A stretch of 64,000 bases of DNA from Parahaliea maris (GTDB lineage: Bacteria; Pseudomonadota; Gammaproteobacteria; Pseudomonadales; Halieaceae). The translations under genes were made by a program, and so were the position numbers. Below are positions 18,193-26,097 of this stretch, piece after piece. Under the pieces are notes generated by a model, which was not told the DNA's origin, searched no databases, and worked only from the letters and a program-made list of their open reading frames with translations. The stretch lies in assembly GCF_008064665.1 (NCBI RefSeq), contig NZ_VRZA01000004.1, forward strand, positions 62,001 to 126,000, in the 5' to 3' direction. The first letter of the stretch is position 1. Each line of letters starts with the position of its first letter.

Positions 18193-18220
18193 TTGACAGC
18201 CCCGCCAATCTCTCTATAAT
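18193..18220 (+). promoter_or_regulatory. Sigma-70 promoter of the tRNA-Val/tRNA-Asp operon
   Basis: TTGACA (18193-18198) and TATAAT (18215-18220) are both consensus, spaced 16 bp, followed by a GC-rich discriminator (GCGCGTCC) typical of stringently controlled stable-RNA promoters. Confidence 0.9.
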
Positions 18221-18239
18221 GCGCGTCCATCGGCTCAGG

Positions 18240-18315
18240 GGGTGGTTAGCTCAGCTGGGAGAGCATCTGCCTTACAAGCAGAGGGTCGGCGGTTCGATCC
18301 CGTCACCACCCACCA
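18240..18315 (+). tRNA. tRNA-Val (anticodon TAC)
   Basis: 76 nt with encoded CCA. Acceptor GGGTGGT pairs with ACCACCC; the anticodon loop is CTTACAA; the T-arm has GGTTCGATCC. It is 27 bp upstream of tRNA-Asp and shares its promoter. Confidence 0.97.
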
Positions 18316-18342
18316 ATCGATGTCGATATGTATGCTGCCGTT

Positions 18343-18419
18343 GGACCGGTAGTTCAGTTGGTTAGAATGCCGGCCTGTCACGCCGGAGGTCGCGGGTTCG
18401 AGTCCCGTCCGGTCCGCCA
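18343..18419 (+). tRNA. tRNA-Asp (anticodon GTC), island insertion site
   Basis: 77 nt with encoded CCA. Acceptor GGACCGG pairs with CCGGTCC; anticodon loop CTGTCAC; T-loop GGTTCGAGTCC. The gene is intact because the island supplies the same 3' end. Its last 48 bases are repeated at 48004-48051, marking the integration event. Confidence 0.97.
18372..18419 (+). repeat. attL: 48-bp direct repeat in the tRNA-Asp 3' end
   Basis: The last 48 bases of tRNA-Asp, from the anticodon stem to the CCA, are identical to 48004-48051. This is the classical crossover region of tyrosine-integrase islands. Confidence 0.95.
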
Positions 18420-18430
18420 TTTTCTTTCGA

Positions 18431-18459
18431 CAAAAATCAATTAGTTACGTTGATTTTTG
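18431..18459. repeat. AT-rich inverted repeat just after tRNA-Asp
   Basis: Perfect 10-bp arms CAAAAATCAA / TTGATTTTTG around a 9-nt spacer, 11 bp after the tRNA. It may serve as a replacement 3' end signal for the tRNA transcript, whose native terminator was displaced to 48062, or as an integrase/excisionase site. Confidence 0.5.
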
Positions 18460-18467
18460 TCCGGCAA

Positions 18468-18518
18468 GAAAGTCTGTCTTAAGTTCCTTATTTACCCCAG
18501 TGACACAATAGCCACACA
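18468..18518 (+). repeat. Left internal end repeat (possible integrase arm site)
   Basis: 51 bp matching 47805-47855 in the same orientation; the last 19 bases (GTGACACAATAGCCACACA) are identical. It starts 48 bp inside attL. In the circular form the two copies would flank the attP core. Confidence 0.65.
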
Positions 18519-18588
18519 GACTGGCTTTGGCTCTACCCCATTAACGGGGACGGGCGTCCATTCGTACCAGGCATTCGGCTACTCGCAG

Positions 18589-18897
18589 TTAAGCGTCCAG
18601 TAATATTCCCAACCCCTTGCTGTCGACAAGACTGAGCATTTTCCGGGCGATTCCGCTGGGCTTTTTGGTACCGCTTTCCCACTGCCGCACGGTGGATGCG
18701 CTGGTGTTAAGACACTTCGCAAAGACCGGCTGACTTGCGTTGCTGCGGGTGCGGATTTTCTTGATTTGAGCTGGAGTGTACTCCTTCACCTCAGGAAGGC
18801 AGGCGGCATCGAACTTGCGCATGTCATCTGTGCTCAGAAGACCCGCTTCGTGCAGGCCGGCCATGCTTTCATGCATTTCATTGAGTAGTCTACTCAT
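18589..18897 (-). CDS. HigA-like antitoxin / XRE-family regulator
   Basis: 102 residues. The C-terminal two-thirds is a lambda-repressor-like helix-turn-helix (IKKIRTRSNASQPVFAKCL then STVRQWESGTKKPSG), typical of antitoxins encoded after a RelE/HigB toxin. It overlaps the toxin gene by 8 bp and is transcribed after it, the reversed order usual for higBA. It should neutralise the toxin and repress the operon through the inverted repeat at 19276-19306. Confidence 0.87.
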   Translation of the reverse strand: MSRLLNEMHESMAGLHEAGLLSTDDMRKFDAACLPEVKEYTPAQIKKIRTRSNASQPVFAKCLNTSASTVRQWESGTKKPSGIARKMLSLVDSKGLGILLDA

Positions 18898-19264
18898 CTC
18901 GCTTTACCTCTTTAATCTCTCCAGCCTTCAGGGCGGCGGTTAGTCCGGCAGCGGTCATTGAAAGCCAGACCTTCGCAGCACTTTTCAGGACGGACAGCTC
19001 GTTTTCCTTAATGTTGCTGCGCTCATTTTTTTCAAAGCCATAAAGAAAGAACGAATGCTTTCCCTTCCTTGTGGCTATTAGTGTTCGGCTGCCACCGCTC
19101 TTGCCGCCGCCAGGGAGGGCTACCCGTTTCTTGTAGACATTACCGCCGAGCTTTGCCTCAACCTGACCAGCAACAACTTCCTGAGCTGCGGTGTAGAGCT
19201 CTGCATCTCGCAATCCAGCCTTCTTTGCCCACCGCGCAAAGGTCTTTGTTTGGTAAACAGCCAT
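18890..19264 (-). CDS. RelE/HigB-like toxin
   Basis: 124 residues from MAVYQTKTFARWAKKAGL; the upstream extension is unlikely because it runs through the operator. The block VYKKRVALPGGGKSGGSRTLIA and the HSFFLYGFEKNERSNI segment match the RelE-like family PF06296 (mRNA interferase fold). It probably inhibits translation when free. It stabilises the island or acts in defence together with the adjacent antitoxin. Confidence 0.87.
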   Translation of the reverse strand: MAVYQTKTFARWAKKAGLRDAELYTAAQEVVAGQVEAKLGGNVYKKRVALPGGGKSGGSRTLIATRKGKHSFFLYGFEKNERSNIKENELSVLKSAAKVWLSMTAAGLTAALKAGEIKEVKRDE

Positions 19265-19275
19265 TAGCCTAAGTC

Positions 19276-19306
19276 TACCACTTAGTGATACTGTCGCGAA
19301 GTGGTA
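19276..19306. promoter_or_regulatory. Operator of the toxin-antitoxin operon
   Basis: Perfect 8-bp inverted repeats TACCACTT / AAGTGGTA with a 15-bp spacer lie 12-42 bp upstream of the toxin start, the expected position for HigA autoregulation. Confidence 0.7.
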
Positions 19307-19313
19307 TGTATAG

Positions 19314-19523
19314 TCATTTGAGGTCGATGGACGATTGCGACGTGTTGGTGATTTTGCGGAACTGCGCGGTCCATTCCAGCAGGTCCTCCTCGTCATAAAT
19401 GACCCGGTGCCCGCGCTTGATGTAGGCGGGCGTTGTCACGCCGGCCAATGTGCCGGTGACTCTCGATTCCCGCAATGTCTTCTCTGCATAGCCCAGAGTG
19501 GCTGCCGCTTCTTTACTGTTCAT
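19314..19523 (-). CDS. AlpA-like helix-turn-helix regulator / excisionase
   Basis: 69 residues from MNSKEAAATLGYAEKTLRES, with AGGAG seven bases before the ATG. The winged-helix pattern (SKEAAATLGY, RGHRVIYDEEDLLEW) is that of AlpA/MerR-like excisionases that control integrase expression or excision of islands. It is 50 bp upstream of the toxin-antitoxin pair on the same strand. Confidence 0.75.
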   Translation of the reverse strand: MNSKEAAATLGYAEKTLRESRVTGTLAGVTTPAYIKRGHRVIYDEEDLLEWTAQFRKITNTSQSSIDLK

Positions 19524-19930
19524 GTTCCTGCTCCTTCGTCGCTTCGAGCTTTTAACCTGTTCCCGGATTCGGGTAAGTCCAGGTGTAAGGTTTCGATGCG
19601 GCGGGCATTTGAGTAAACACCCTTTAGCACCGCATCGGTAGAGCCCAAATTTACGAATCCGGGCAATCATCGCAACGCGGAATACGGACACGTGGCGGCG
19701 CCATTAGATAAGTGATGGCGAACCGGGGCAGGAACCTGGCCGAAGTGAAGGTCTGTGAGGAGGGCAGGGCGATGTTCACCGTTCAGAAACATTACAAATG
19801 AATCCGGGTGGGTTTGCTGATACGGTAATTTGGAATTGAGTTATGGCTTGACCGGGGTGATGAAAGTCATCTTCCCGTTCCGGACAGCTTCAAAAACCGT
19901 TAGCCCGCTGAACGCGGGCGATGAGACGCC
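19524..19930. other. Intergenic region before the parB-like gene
   Basis: About 400 bp with divergent signals for alpA (left) and parB (right). A GCCCGC / GCGGGC hairpin at 19903-19919 lies 11 bp before the parB start. A 28-codon frame beginning at 19713 (MANRGRNLAEV) has no recognisable features and is not called. Confidence 0.5.
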
Positions 19931-21352
19931 ATGACAACCGAGCCTGAACATCATCGCGTACCGCTCACCCCACCGGAGCCGAATACTGTGCCGGAAGAGG
20001 CCCGTTTGATCCGACTGGAAGTCACCCGGCTTCGTGGCTATGACCGCAATCCGCGGCGCTGCCGGAACAGCGAGTACGAACGGATCAAGGCCTCGATCCG
20101 GTCTCAGGGGCTGGACCAGCCCCTGGTGGTGACGCGTCGACCCGGCGAGACGGACTATATGCTGTTGGCCGGGGGTAATTCCCGCTTGCGCGCCCTGCGG
20201 GCGTTGTATCAGGAAACCAGCGACGATGCGTTTCGCTACCTGGACTGCGTCTATAAACCCTGGGTTGCGGAATCGGATGTGCTGTTGTCACACCTGCGCG
20301 AGAACGAGCTGCGCGACAACCTGCACTTTATCGACAAGGCCCGCGCCGTGTTCGAAGCCAAAGCACTGCTCGAGGCGGAAATGCCGGGTGCTCCGCTTTC
20401 CCAGCGCCGTTTATCGGAACTGATTACCGCACGGGGTCTGAGTTTCAGCCAGACGCTGATCTCCCGGATGGCCTACGCGGTACACACGCTTTGGCCGCTG
20501 ATTCCCCAGGCGCTGTCGGCCGGCATGGGTACGCCGCAGGTGGTGCGGATCCAGGCACTGGAGCGCGCTGCGCGCAACCTCTGGCTCAGCAGGTCCCTGG
20601 GTTCCGACGGGGAATTCGATGCCATTTTCGCCGCGCTGTGTCGTCGCTACGACAGCCCGGACTGGGTCACCGAGGTGTTGCGGGGCGCAATTGAAATGGA
20701 GATTGCCGATGCGGCGGACGCGGATATCGCACTCGTGCGTCTTGAACTGGAGGCCTTGATCGCTGGCCAGCCATTTCCGGCGGTTGCGCCGGAATGCCCA
20801 GCCGCTGAATCAATGCAGGAACTTCCCGGAGAAGTGGCGCCAGCAGCTGGTAGGGGACACCGAAATCCACCTAACCCGCGACCCGCGACGACGTCGACAC
20901 AGGCCGGAGCGACGGCCCCTGCAAAAGCCCAGGAAAACGGCGAGACCGATGCCGGCACGGAGCACGAACTGAACCAACTCAGGCATCGGGCGTATCGACT
21001 GGCCCGGCAGCTTGCCGAGGCCCACGGGCTGGGGACCCTGATTCAACCTCTCACGGATCAGGGTGTGGGCTTCGCGGTACAGGCAGTGCCCGATACGGCA
21101 GGCACAGATCTACCGGATACGGATGCGGTGCGATGGGGCGCGGCGTTGTGGTGGCAACTGGCCGCGTGCGCGGATGTGAAGCCGACCCCGTCTGGGTCGG
21201 TGGTGCCACTGGAACCACTGGAGGCGGGTTCCCTTGCTGCCCGGCTGTGGCACTGGCTGCCGGATGCGGATTGGGAAAACCTCGTGGCGCTGATGGAGAA
21301 CTGCCGCGCCCTGCACCGGGTCGCACGGGACGCCGGTCAGCCACTCCCATAG
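19931..21352 (+). CDS. ICE-type ParB-family protein
   Basis: 473 residues. The N-terminal ParB/sulfiredoxin domain shows YDRNPRRCRNSEYERIKASI, QGLDQPLVV and LLAGGNSRLRAL. The C-terminal half, with a proline/alanine-rich linker (about 290-340), is specific to ParB-like proteins of PFGI-1/SPI-7-type integrative elements. It probably takes part in maintenance of the excised element. It is followed 15 bp later by DUF2857, a usual neighbour. Confidence 0.87.
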   Translation: MTTEPEHHRVPLTPPEPNTVPEEARLIRLEVTRLRGYDRNPRRCRNSEYERIKASIRSQGLDQPLVVTRRPGETDYMLLAGGNSRLRALRALYQETSDDAFRYLDCVYKPWVAESDVLLSHLRENELRDNLHFIDKARAVFEAKALLEAEMPGAPLSQRRLSELITARGLSFSQTLISRMAYAVHTLWPLIPQALSAGMGTPQVVRIQALERAARNLWLSRSLGSDGEFDAIFAALCRRYDSPDWVTEVLRGAIEMEIADAADADIALVRLELEALIAGQPFPAVAPECPAAESMQELPGEVAPAAGRGHRNPPNPRPATTSTQAGATAPAKAQENGETDAGTEHELNQLRHRAYRLARQLAEAHGLGTLIQPLTDQGVGFAVQAVPDTAGTDLPDTDAVRWGAALWWQLAACADVKPTPSGSVVPLEPLEAGSLAARLWHWLPDADWENLVALMENCRALHRVARDAGQPLP

Positions 21353-21367
21353 GGACAGGAGAGGACC

Positions 21368-21946
21368 ATGGCTACCACCAAAGAGGCGGACCTGATCACG
21401 GCAGTGCTGCTTTATGCAATCCGGTGTCTGGCAGAGGCGGACCAGTCGGCGCTGCGTGACTTAGGGTTCGGGCCGAGGGAAATCGACGCCCTGCAGCGCC
21501 TGAACATCGCGGACCTTTATCGCATCGACGCCATCCGCGTTCACTGCCTGCGGGTGGACCTGAATCGTGACGTGTTCTGCCACATGGTTGAGCATATCCG
21601 CCAACTGCGGGCCTCGGAGGAAATGCAGCAGACGCTGATCAAGGCTGACGCCCCACAGGACATGATGCAGACCCTGTTCGGGTTGGGCGCGAAGGAGTAC
21701 ACCCGGTGGCGCCGCCTGTTAACCCTGAAGCCGGCCGTGGGTCGCCCGGCCGAACCTGACGAGGCGCAAGCGCACGCCTTGTGGACGGCGTGGAAAGCCC
21801 GGGTCGAGGATGAGGATGACGCCTTGTTGACAGCCGAAGACTACCTGGCACTCCGAGCGGAGACCAACGTGGACCTGCGCGCCATCTGGCACCTGACCCG
21901 ACGCTGGACACAGTACGGAAATCCCGAGGGCATACCGCGTCGCTAG
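21368..21946 (+). CDS. DUF2857-family ICE protein
   Basis: 192 residues, with LRDLGFGPREIDALQRLNIADLYRI near the N-terminus (shown here in parts: LGFGPREIDALQRL). The family is of unknown function and almost confined to the ParB/DUF2857 segment of PFGI-1/SPI-7-like ICEs. GGACAGGAG precedes the start. The following ICE genes found in complete elements are missing here. Confidence 0.8.
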   Translation: MATTKEADLITAVLLYAIRCLAEADQSALRDLGFGPREIDALQRLNIADLYRIDAIRVHCLRVDLNRDVFCHMVEHIRQLRASEEMQQTLIKADAPQDMMQTLFGLGAKEYTRWRRLLTLKPAVGRPAEPDEAQAHALWTAWKARVEDEDDALLTAEDYLALRAETNVDLRAIWHLTRRWTQYGNPEGIPRR

Positions 21947-22632
21947 TGGCGCCGGCCAATCCGCCCGTTTCCCGGTTACCGGGTGATTAGACTCTAATCA
22001 AAAACCTAGTCGCTGGAAAACTGTGTTTCCCGGTCGGGTCAAATTCCTCAACCACAATGCCACTGTCGTAGCTCATCCTGAGTGACGGGAGGCTGCCGCG
22101 GGCTGTGCAAGTCGAGATCTGAACTGAACACGGCGAACTGTCGCCCTTGTCACTACCGCGCCGCGCGATGTAGTGACAATGGCGCTGCGCCCGCAAACCG
22201 CGCCGGCGCCAGGATGAATAGCGGGGTTACGGCCAGATGACGCGCACCTACACTGGCACCGCTATTGACGAATTCAACGCGGCCACTGCGACAGTGTGGC
22301 ATCTGGGCGATCGGCCCATCCGGAACCAGGCAATAGCCTGTCGTTCTGACCGCTGACCTGGTCAGCATCGTAACCGCGTCGTGCCCGCACGACGTTTCAT
22401 GCAACCCGCGGCGATGGTGCCGCAGTACAAAAAAAGGGAGGAGAAGTCATCGCCATCACGACGTTGCCCCTGGGGGGCTAATTGGTCTGCACCGGTTCGG
22501 TTCCCTCCGGGATCCGGCGGTGTTGCCTGAGAGTAGGCACTTTCAGGTTGCCGGGGAGTGGTGTCCCTTGACCGTTTCGCGCTAGCGAGCCAGCCGGGCT
22601 ACGAGCCCGCGGTAGGTCATAAACACTCAGCG
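21947..22632. other. 690-bp non-coding segment with several inverted repeats
   Basis: I see no gene here. It holds perfect inverted repeats at 22147-22179 (TTGTCACTAC / GTAGTGACAA, 13-bp spacer), 22352-22366 (GCTGACC / GGTCAGC, 1-bp spacer) and 22377-22394 (CGTCGTGC / GCACGACG, 2-bp spacer). A GC-rich run at 22490-22560 with a TGCCT / AGGCA stem and a terminal GGGGAG could be a structured leader of the integrase gene. ParB sites or an origin-like region are possible. Confidence 0.5.
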
Positions 22633-23511
22633 ATGGGAGTCGACACTGTGAGAGACCTGAACTACCAATTGAAACGTTTGTGTTACGACAACCGCGAGGG
22701 CAGCGAGTCCACGCAGGCGGCGCGCCGCCATATGCTGAACCAGATCGCGGATCAGCTGCATGAGATGGGCTACCGCGGCATGTCCAGTCGGTCGCTCAAA
22801 CCCAAACACGTCGAGGCGCTTGTCGAGCGTTGGACGCGACAGCGGCTGGGCGCCGGCACGATCAAGAACCGCATGAACGCGCTACGGTGGTGGGCGGCCC
22901 GCGTCAATCGCAGCAACGTCATTGCCCGCTCCAACGACTTCTACGGCATACCCAATCGGACCTTCGTGAGTCAGACCTCCAAGGCCTGCGAGGTTGGCGC
23001 CGGGCAACTGGCCCAGATCAGGGATGTCCACGTGGTGATGAGTTTGCAGTTGCAGCGGGCCTTCGGCTTGCGACGCGAGGAGGCGATGAAGTTTAACCCA
23101 AGCTATGCCGACCGGGGCGATCACTTGTACCTGAAGCGCAGTTGGACCAAGGGGGGCCGGCCACGCATCATCCCGATTCGAACGGAGGACCAGCTTAGCG
23201 TGCTCGAGCAGGCGCATCGACTGGCGGGAAAAGGATCACTGATTCCGGCGAACAGGAACTATGTTCAGCAACTGCGCACCTATGAACGGTGGACTGCGCG
23301 GGCGGGGCTGTCGAAGCTGCACGGATTACGGCATGCCTACGCGCAGGTGCGTTATCAGGAACTGACTGGGTGGCCGTCACCGAGTGCAGGAGGGCCCAGT
23401 CGTGGTGCCCTAACAGCGGAGCAGCGTGTCCTTGATGAGCAAAGTCGCCTGACCATCAGTGAGGAGCTTGGGCATTCCAGGCTCGAAATTACCCGGGTCT
23501 ATCTGGGTTAG
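22633..23511 (+). CDS. ICE-type tyrosine recombinase (Integrase_1 domain)
   Basis: 292 residues from the ATG at 22633; upstream in-frame GTG codons at 22558 and 22561 are alternatives because no good ribosome site precedes the ATG. A SAM-like N-terminal domain (RDLNYQLKRLC, LGAGTIKNRMNALRWWA) precedes a catalytic domain with Arg (FGLRREEAM), Lys (WTKGGRPR), HGLRHAY, GHSRLEIT and a Tyr in VYLG. This is the second integrase-type protein of ParB-bearing ICEs, not the tRNA integrase of this island. All catalytic residues are present. Confidence 0.85.
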   Translation: MGVDTVRDLNYQLKRLCYDNREGSESTQAARRHMLNQIADQLHEMGYRGMSSRSLKPKHVEALVERWTRQRLGAGTIKNRMNALRWWAARVNRSNVIARSNDFYGIPNRTFVSQTSKACEVGAGQLAQIRDVHVVMSLQLQRAFGLRREEAMKFNPSYADRGDHLYLKRSWTKGGRPRIIPIRTEDQLSVLEQAHRLAGKGSLIPANRNYVQQLRTYERWTARAGLSKLHGLRHAYAQVRYQELTGWPSPSAGGPSRGALTAEQRVLDEQSRLTISEELGHSRLEITRVYLG

Positions 23512-23567
23512 CACGGCATTTGACTGGCCGTAAGTATTTAGTGGTTTAGTGTGTTGTCCAGTGCATA

Positions 23568-25229
23568 CTAGTTTGCCTCCAGGATTGAACGAAGCCGGGC
23601 CCAGCTTTCATCAGGCAGGGTTTGAATGATTTTTACCAGCCTCTGATCGCCACTCCTGAGAATCCGACCACGGACAATTGGTGCAATCTCTTCGGCGCTC
23701 TGCACTTCTTCTTCTTCAATGTCGATTCCGCGAACTATAGCGCCTGTTCGGAGTGCTTCATCCAGAGTGAGCTTGAAAGCCTGTTCGAAAGAATTGCCGC
23801 AGGCGTGGCAGCTCTTGGCAGTCATCGGGTTCAGTGCGCCGCAGGCACTACATGGCTTCAGTCGCTCGGGCGCCTTGGGGAATTCGTGTCCGCAGACCGG
23901 GCAGGCCGCTGCACCGAGTTCGCACTCGTGTCCGCATTCCTTGCAGACCTTGTGCTTTGGGGTGTCGCCACCCCCGCGAGCTGCCGGAGACATCTCTTCT
24001 TCAACGCGCCTTGCGAAATCCTCGAAGAGTTGGAAAGAGGGCATCACCACGTAAGCCCGGGTGTCGTCGTCCGTGCCCATCGTCCTGACTACTCGACCCA
24101 CTGCCTGGCGGAATGCCAGCTCAGTCAGCGCGTTAGGCAGGTAGAGCAGGACTCGCAAGCGCTTGATGTCCACGCCCTCTGAAACCATCGCTACCGAGAC
24201 CAGCCAGCGTTTGTCCGTGTTTCGGAAGGCGCGGATCTTGGCATTTGGGTTGGGCATCTGGCTGTGTACCAGTATCGGCTTCTCGCCTTCAATGCGCTCG
24301 AGTAGGTCGACCATATATTCGGCCATCTGGATACTGGGGGCGATAATCAGGCCTCCCGCCTCGGGCATACGATGACGAAGCTCAGAGAGTTTGTTGCTGC
24401 CCCATTCGATCATGGTCGCCTGGTAGCCGTCCTGTAGGGGTGTTACCTGGTCTTTTTCAAATTGCGGCGTCTTGGCCAGCCTGTAGAAGTCCAGGGCCTT
24501 CTGAAGCCCGTGAACCCGCTTCAGCTCGGGCGGAAGTTCTGCCTTTTCGTGCCCAGAAACCTTCACCTCCTGACCATCCAGATCGACAGTGAATTTACCC
24601 TCGTGGCGGTGGAAAGTAACGGGGCGACAGTAACCCAGATCAACAGCTTCGCCGTAGGTGAGGGTATAGGTGCCGTCCTCGGGATGGTCGATGGCACCTG
24701 CGTCGTCATAAGCGAGCCATACAGACTCCGCTCCGTCTGAGCGAATGGGGGTGCCTGTGAGCACCAGGACATAGCGACCGTCCGCGAAGGCGCCGTCTGC
24801 ACCGCGGCCCCATGCCGCCTCTACCGCGGCGTGGTGGTGCTCATCGCAGATCACCAGGGTTTTGTTGGCCCTGCACACCGCTTGCAGCTCTGGCAGAAGA
24901 TCCTGGATGGCAGCCCAGGTGGCGCAAACATCGACGGAGAGGCCTTCAATGTCGCCATCTGCTGCGGTGACTTTGGCCATGTGACGACCGGTGACGAACC
25001 GGAAGTCGTCAGCCCACTGGTTCACGACTTCTGCTCGCGGCGCGATCACGATAACCCGTTCTATCTCACCCATCTGAATGAGTGTTTCAGCGATAGCGCA
25101 GGACGCGAGGGTCTTGCCCGCACCCGGGGCCGCATTGATGAGGAAATGACGATCCTCGCCACGAGCAACCAGCCAATCGATGGCCTTGTTGTGTGCCTCA
25201 CGCTGCCAATTACGCAGTTTGATTTTCAT
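23568..25229 (-). CDS. DEAD/DEAH-box (SF2) helicase with C-terminal zinc ribbons
   Basis: 553 residues from MKIKLRNWQRE, with AGGG six bases before the ATG. SF2 motifs: APGAGKT (about 34-40), DEHH (129-132), GTPIR, VAMVSEGVDIKRL and QAVGRVVRT. Four CxxC knuckles (about 420-480) make two zinc ribbons, unusual at this position and suited to binding nucleic acid. Its start overlaps the stop of a small HNH gene (ATGA), so helicase and nuclease are translationally coupled and may act as one antiviral or DNA-processing complex. It is the last gene of the leftward operon. Confidence 0.88.
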   Translation of the reverse strand: MKIKLRNWQREAHNKAIDWLVARGEDRHFLINAAPGAGKTLASCAIAETLIQMGEIERVIVIAPRAEVVNQWADDFRFVTGRHMAKVTAADGDIEGLSVDVCATWAAIQDLLPELQAVCRANKTLVICDEHHHAAVEAAWGRGADGAFADGRYVLVLTGTPIRSDGAESVWLAYDDAGAIDHPEDGTYTLTYGEAVDLGYCRPVTFHRHEGKFTVDLDGQEVKVSGHEKAELPPELKRVHGLQKALDFYRLAKTPQFEKDQVTPLQDGYQATMIEWGSNKLSELRHRMPEAGGLIIAPSIQMAEYMVDLLERIEGEKPILVHSQMPNPNAKIRAFRNTDKRWLVSVAMVSEGVDIKRLRVLLYLPNALTELAFRQAVGRVVRTMGTDDDTRAYVVMPSFQLFEDFARRVEEEMSPAARGGGDTPKHKVCKECGHECELGAAACPVCGHEFPKAPERLKPCSACGALNPMTAKSCHACGNSFEQAFKLTLDEALRTGAIVRGIDIEEEEVQSAEEIAPIVRGRILRSGDQRLVKIIQTLPDESWARLRSILEAN

Positions 25230-25423
25230 TTTGCACCCTTCCGTAGATTGCAGGTCGCACACAGCGCCTGCCCGTTGTCTGTTGTGGTGGCACCGCCCTT
25301 TGAGTAGGCCAACACGTGATCTGCATGAAACTGCTGGTCAAGCGGCTTGGCGCAACTGCAGCACTTCCCCCCGGCTATCCAAGCCAAGATTCGCCTCTGT
25401 CGCTTGCTGAATCGCCTGTTCAT
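25226..25423 (-). CDS. Small HNH endonuclease
   Basis: 65 residues, essentially one HNH domain: CCSCAKPL and CATCN supply zinc cysteines, and HADHVLAYSKGG the catalytic His pair. It overlaps the genes on both sides by 4 bp, so it is made together with them. It has no DNA-recognition domain of its own, which suggests that the helicase or the upstream HTH protein targets it. Confidence 0.87.
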   Translation of the reverse strand: MNRRFSKRQRRILAWIAGGKCCSCAKPLDQQFHADHVLAYSKGGATTTDNGQALCATCNLRKGAK

Positions 25424-25692
25424 CGGCTCAGCCAGTACTCCGTCAAGGTCACTTCCTTAACCGGAAGGTTCCGTGGTGGTTCCAGCGTTGCGGACTCGTT
25501 GATCCTTCTCAGTGCGGCCACGAACGGTACGCGCTTCGACTTGATGACATATCCGTCTCTGCGCATATCTGAAATCACCTTGGTCAGGCTGGGCACGCCG
25601 AAGAGAACAATGCATTCGAGCTGCGTGATGGGGTGGCCTGCGAGGAGGTGCTCTTTTACCCCCAGCACCAATTGAGTTCTGCTGTATGACAT
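25420..25692 (-). CDS. Small winged-helix protein (HTH_39-like)
   Basis: 90 residues. The run ITQLECIVLFGVPSLTKVIS followed by DMRRDGYVIKSKRV matches the helix-turn-helix pattern of HTH_39-type proteins, which often accompany phage and island nucleases. It overlaps the HNH gene by 4 bp. It could be a specificity or regulatory subunit for the HNH-helicase pair; this is inference. Confidence 0.65.
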   Translation of the reverse strand: MSYSRTQLVLGVKEHLLAGHPITQLECIVLFGVPSLTKVISDMRRDGYVIKSKRVPFVAALRRINESATLEPPRNLPVKEVTLTEYWLSR

Positions 25693-25701
25693 AGCTCTTC
25701 C

Positions 25702-26007
25702 TTATGCCGCCATGGAAAGCGTGTGTTCCAAGAGAGTCTCCTGGGATATGTGGGGTCCGAAGTCATCTTCGGACGAGTACTCCTGGCTCACGATCCGCCA
25801 GCTCCAGCGCTCCATCACCTCATCCACTGGAAGTTCTGAAAACGGCGTGCGCCCATGAAATGCAGTCCTGGGCGACGGGCTGACGGAGTCATCCGCTGCA
25901 TCTGCAATCAGCGACGCGCACTCCAGTAATTCGTGAGATGGAATTTCGCCACCGTATACACGCTGGAGCTCCGCGTAGATCTGGCGAACTTTCTTAGGCT
26001 TGTTCAT
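25702..26007 (-). CDS. Small protein of unknown function
   Basis: 101 residues from MNKPKKVRQIY, chosen for GGGAG seven bases upstream. It is acidic in its C-terminal half (SSEDDFGPHISQE). I do not recognise the family. It lies 9 bp upstream of the winged-helix gene and 90 bp after the ARPP-1 gene, in the same leftward operon. Confidence 0.65.
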   Translation of the reverse strand: MNKPKKVRQIYAELQRVYGGEIPSHELLECASLIADAADDSVSPSPRTAFHGRTPFSELPVDEVMERWSWRIVSQEYSSEDDFGPHISQETLLEHTLSMAA

Positions 26008-26097
26008 GCGCTTGCTCCCGTGCATCGGTGTCGTTGAAATTCAGTTAGTGCGGCGTCCTTGCCGCGGCCCTATTGGGTGTTCCCCTTCAGAGCCTCG

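Noticed and set aside
19713-19799. A 28-codon plus-strand frame upstream of parB
   Set aside because: Too short and featureless to call; the preceding sequence lacks a convincing ribosome site.
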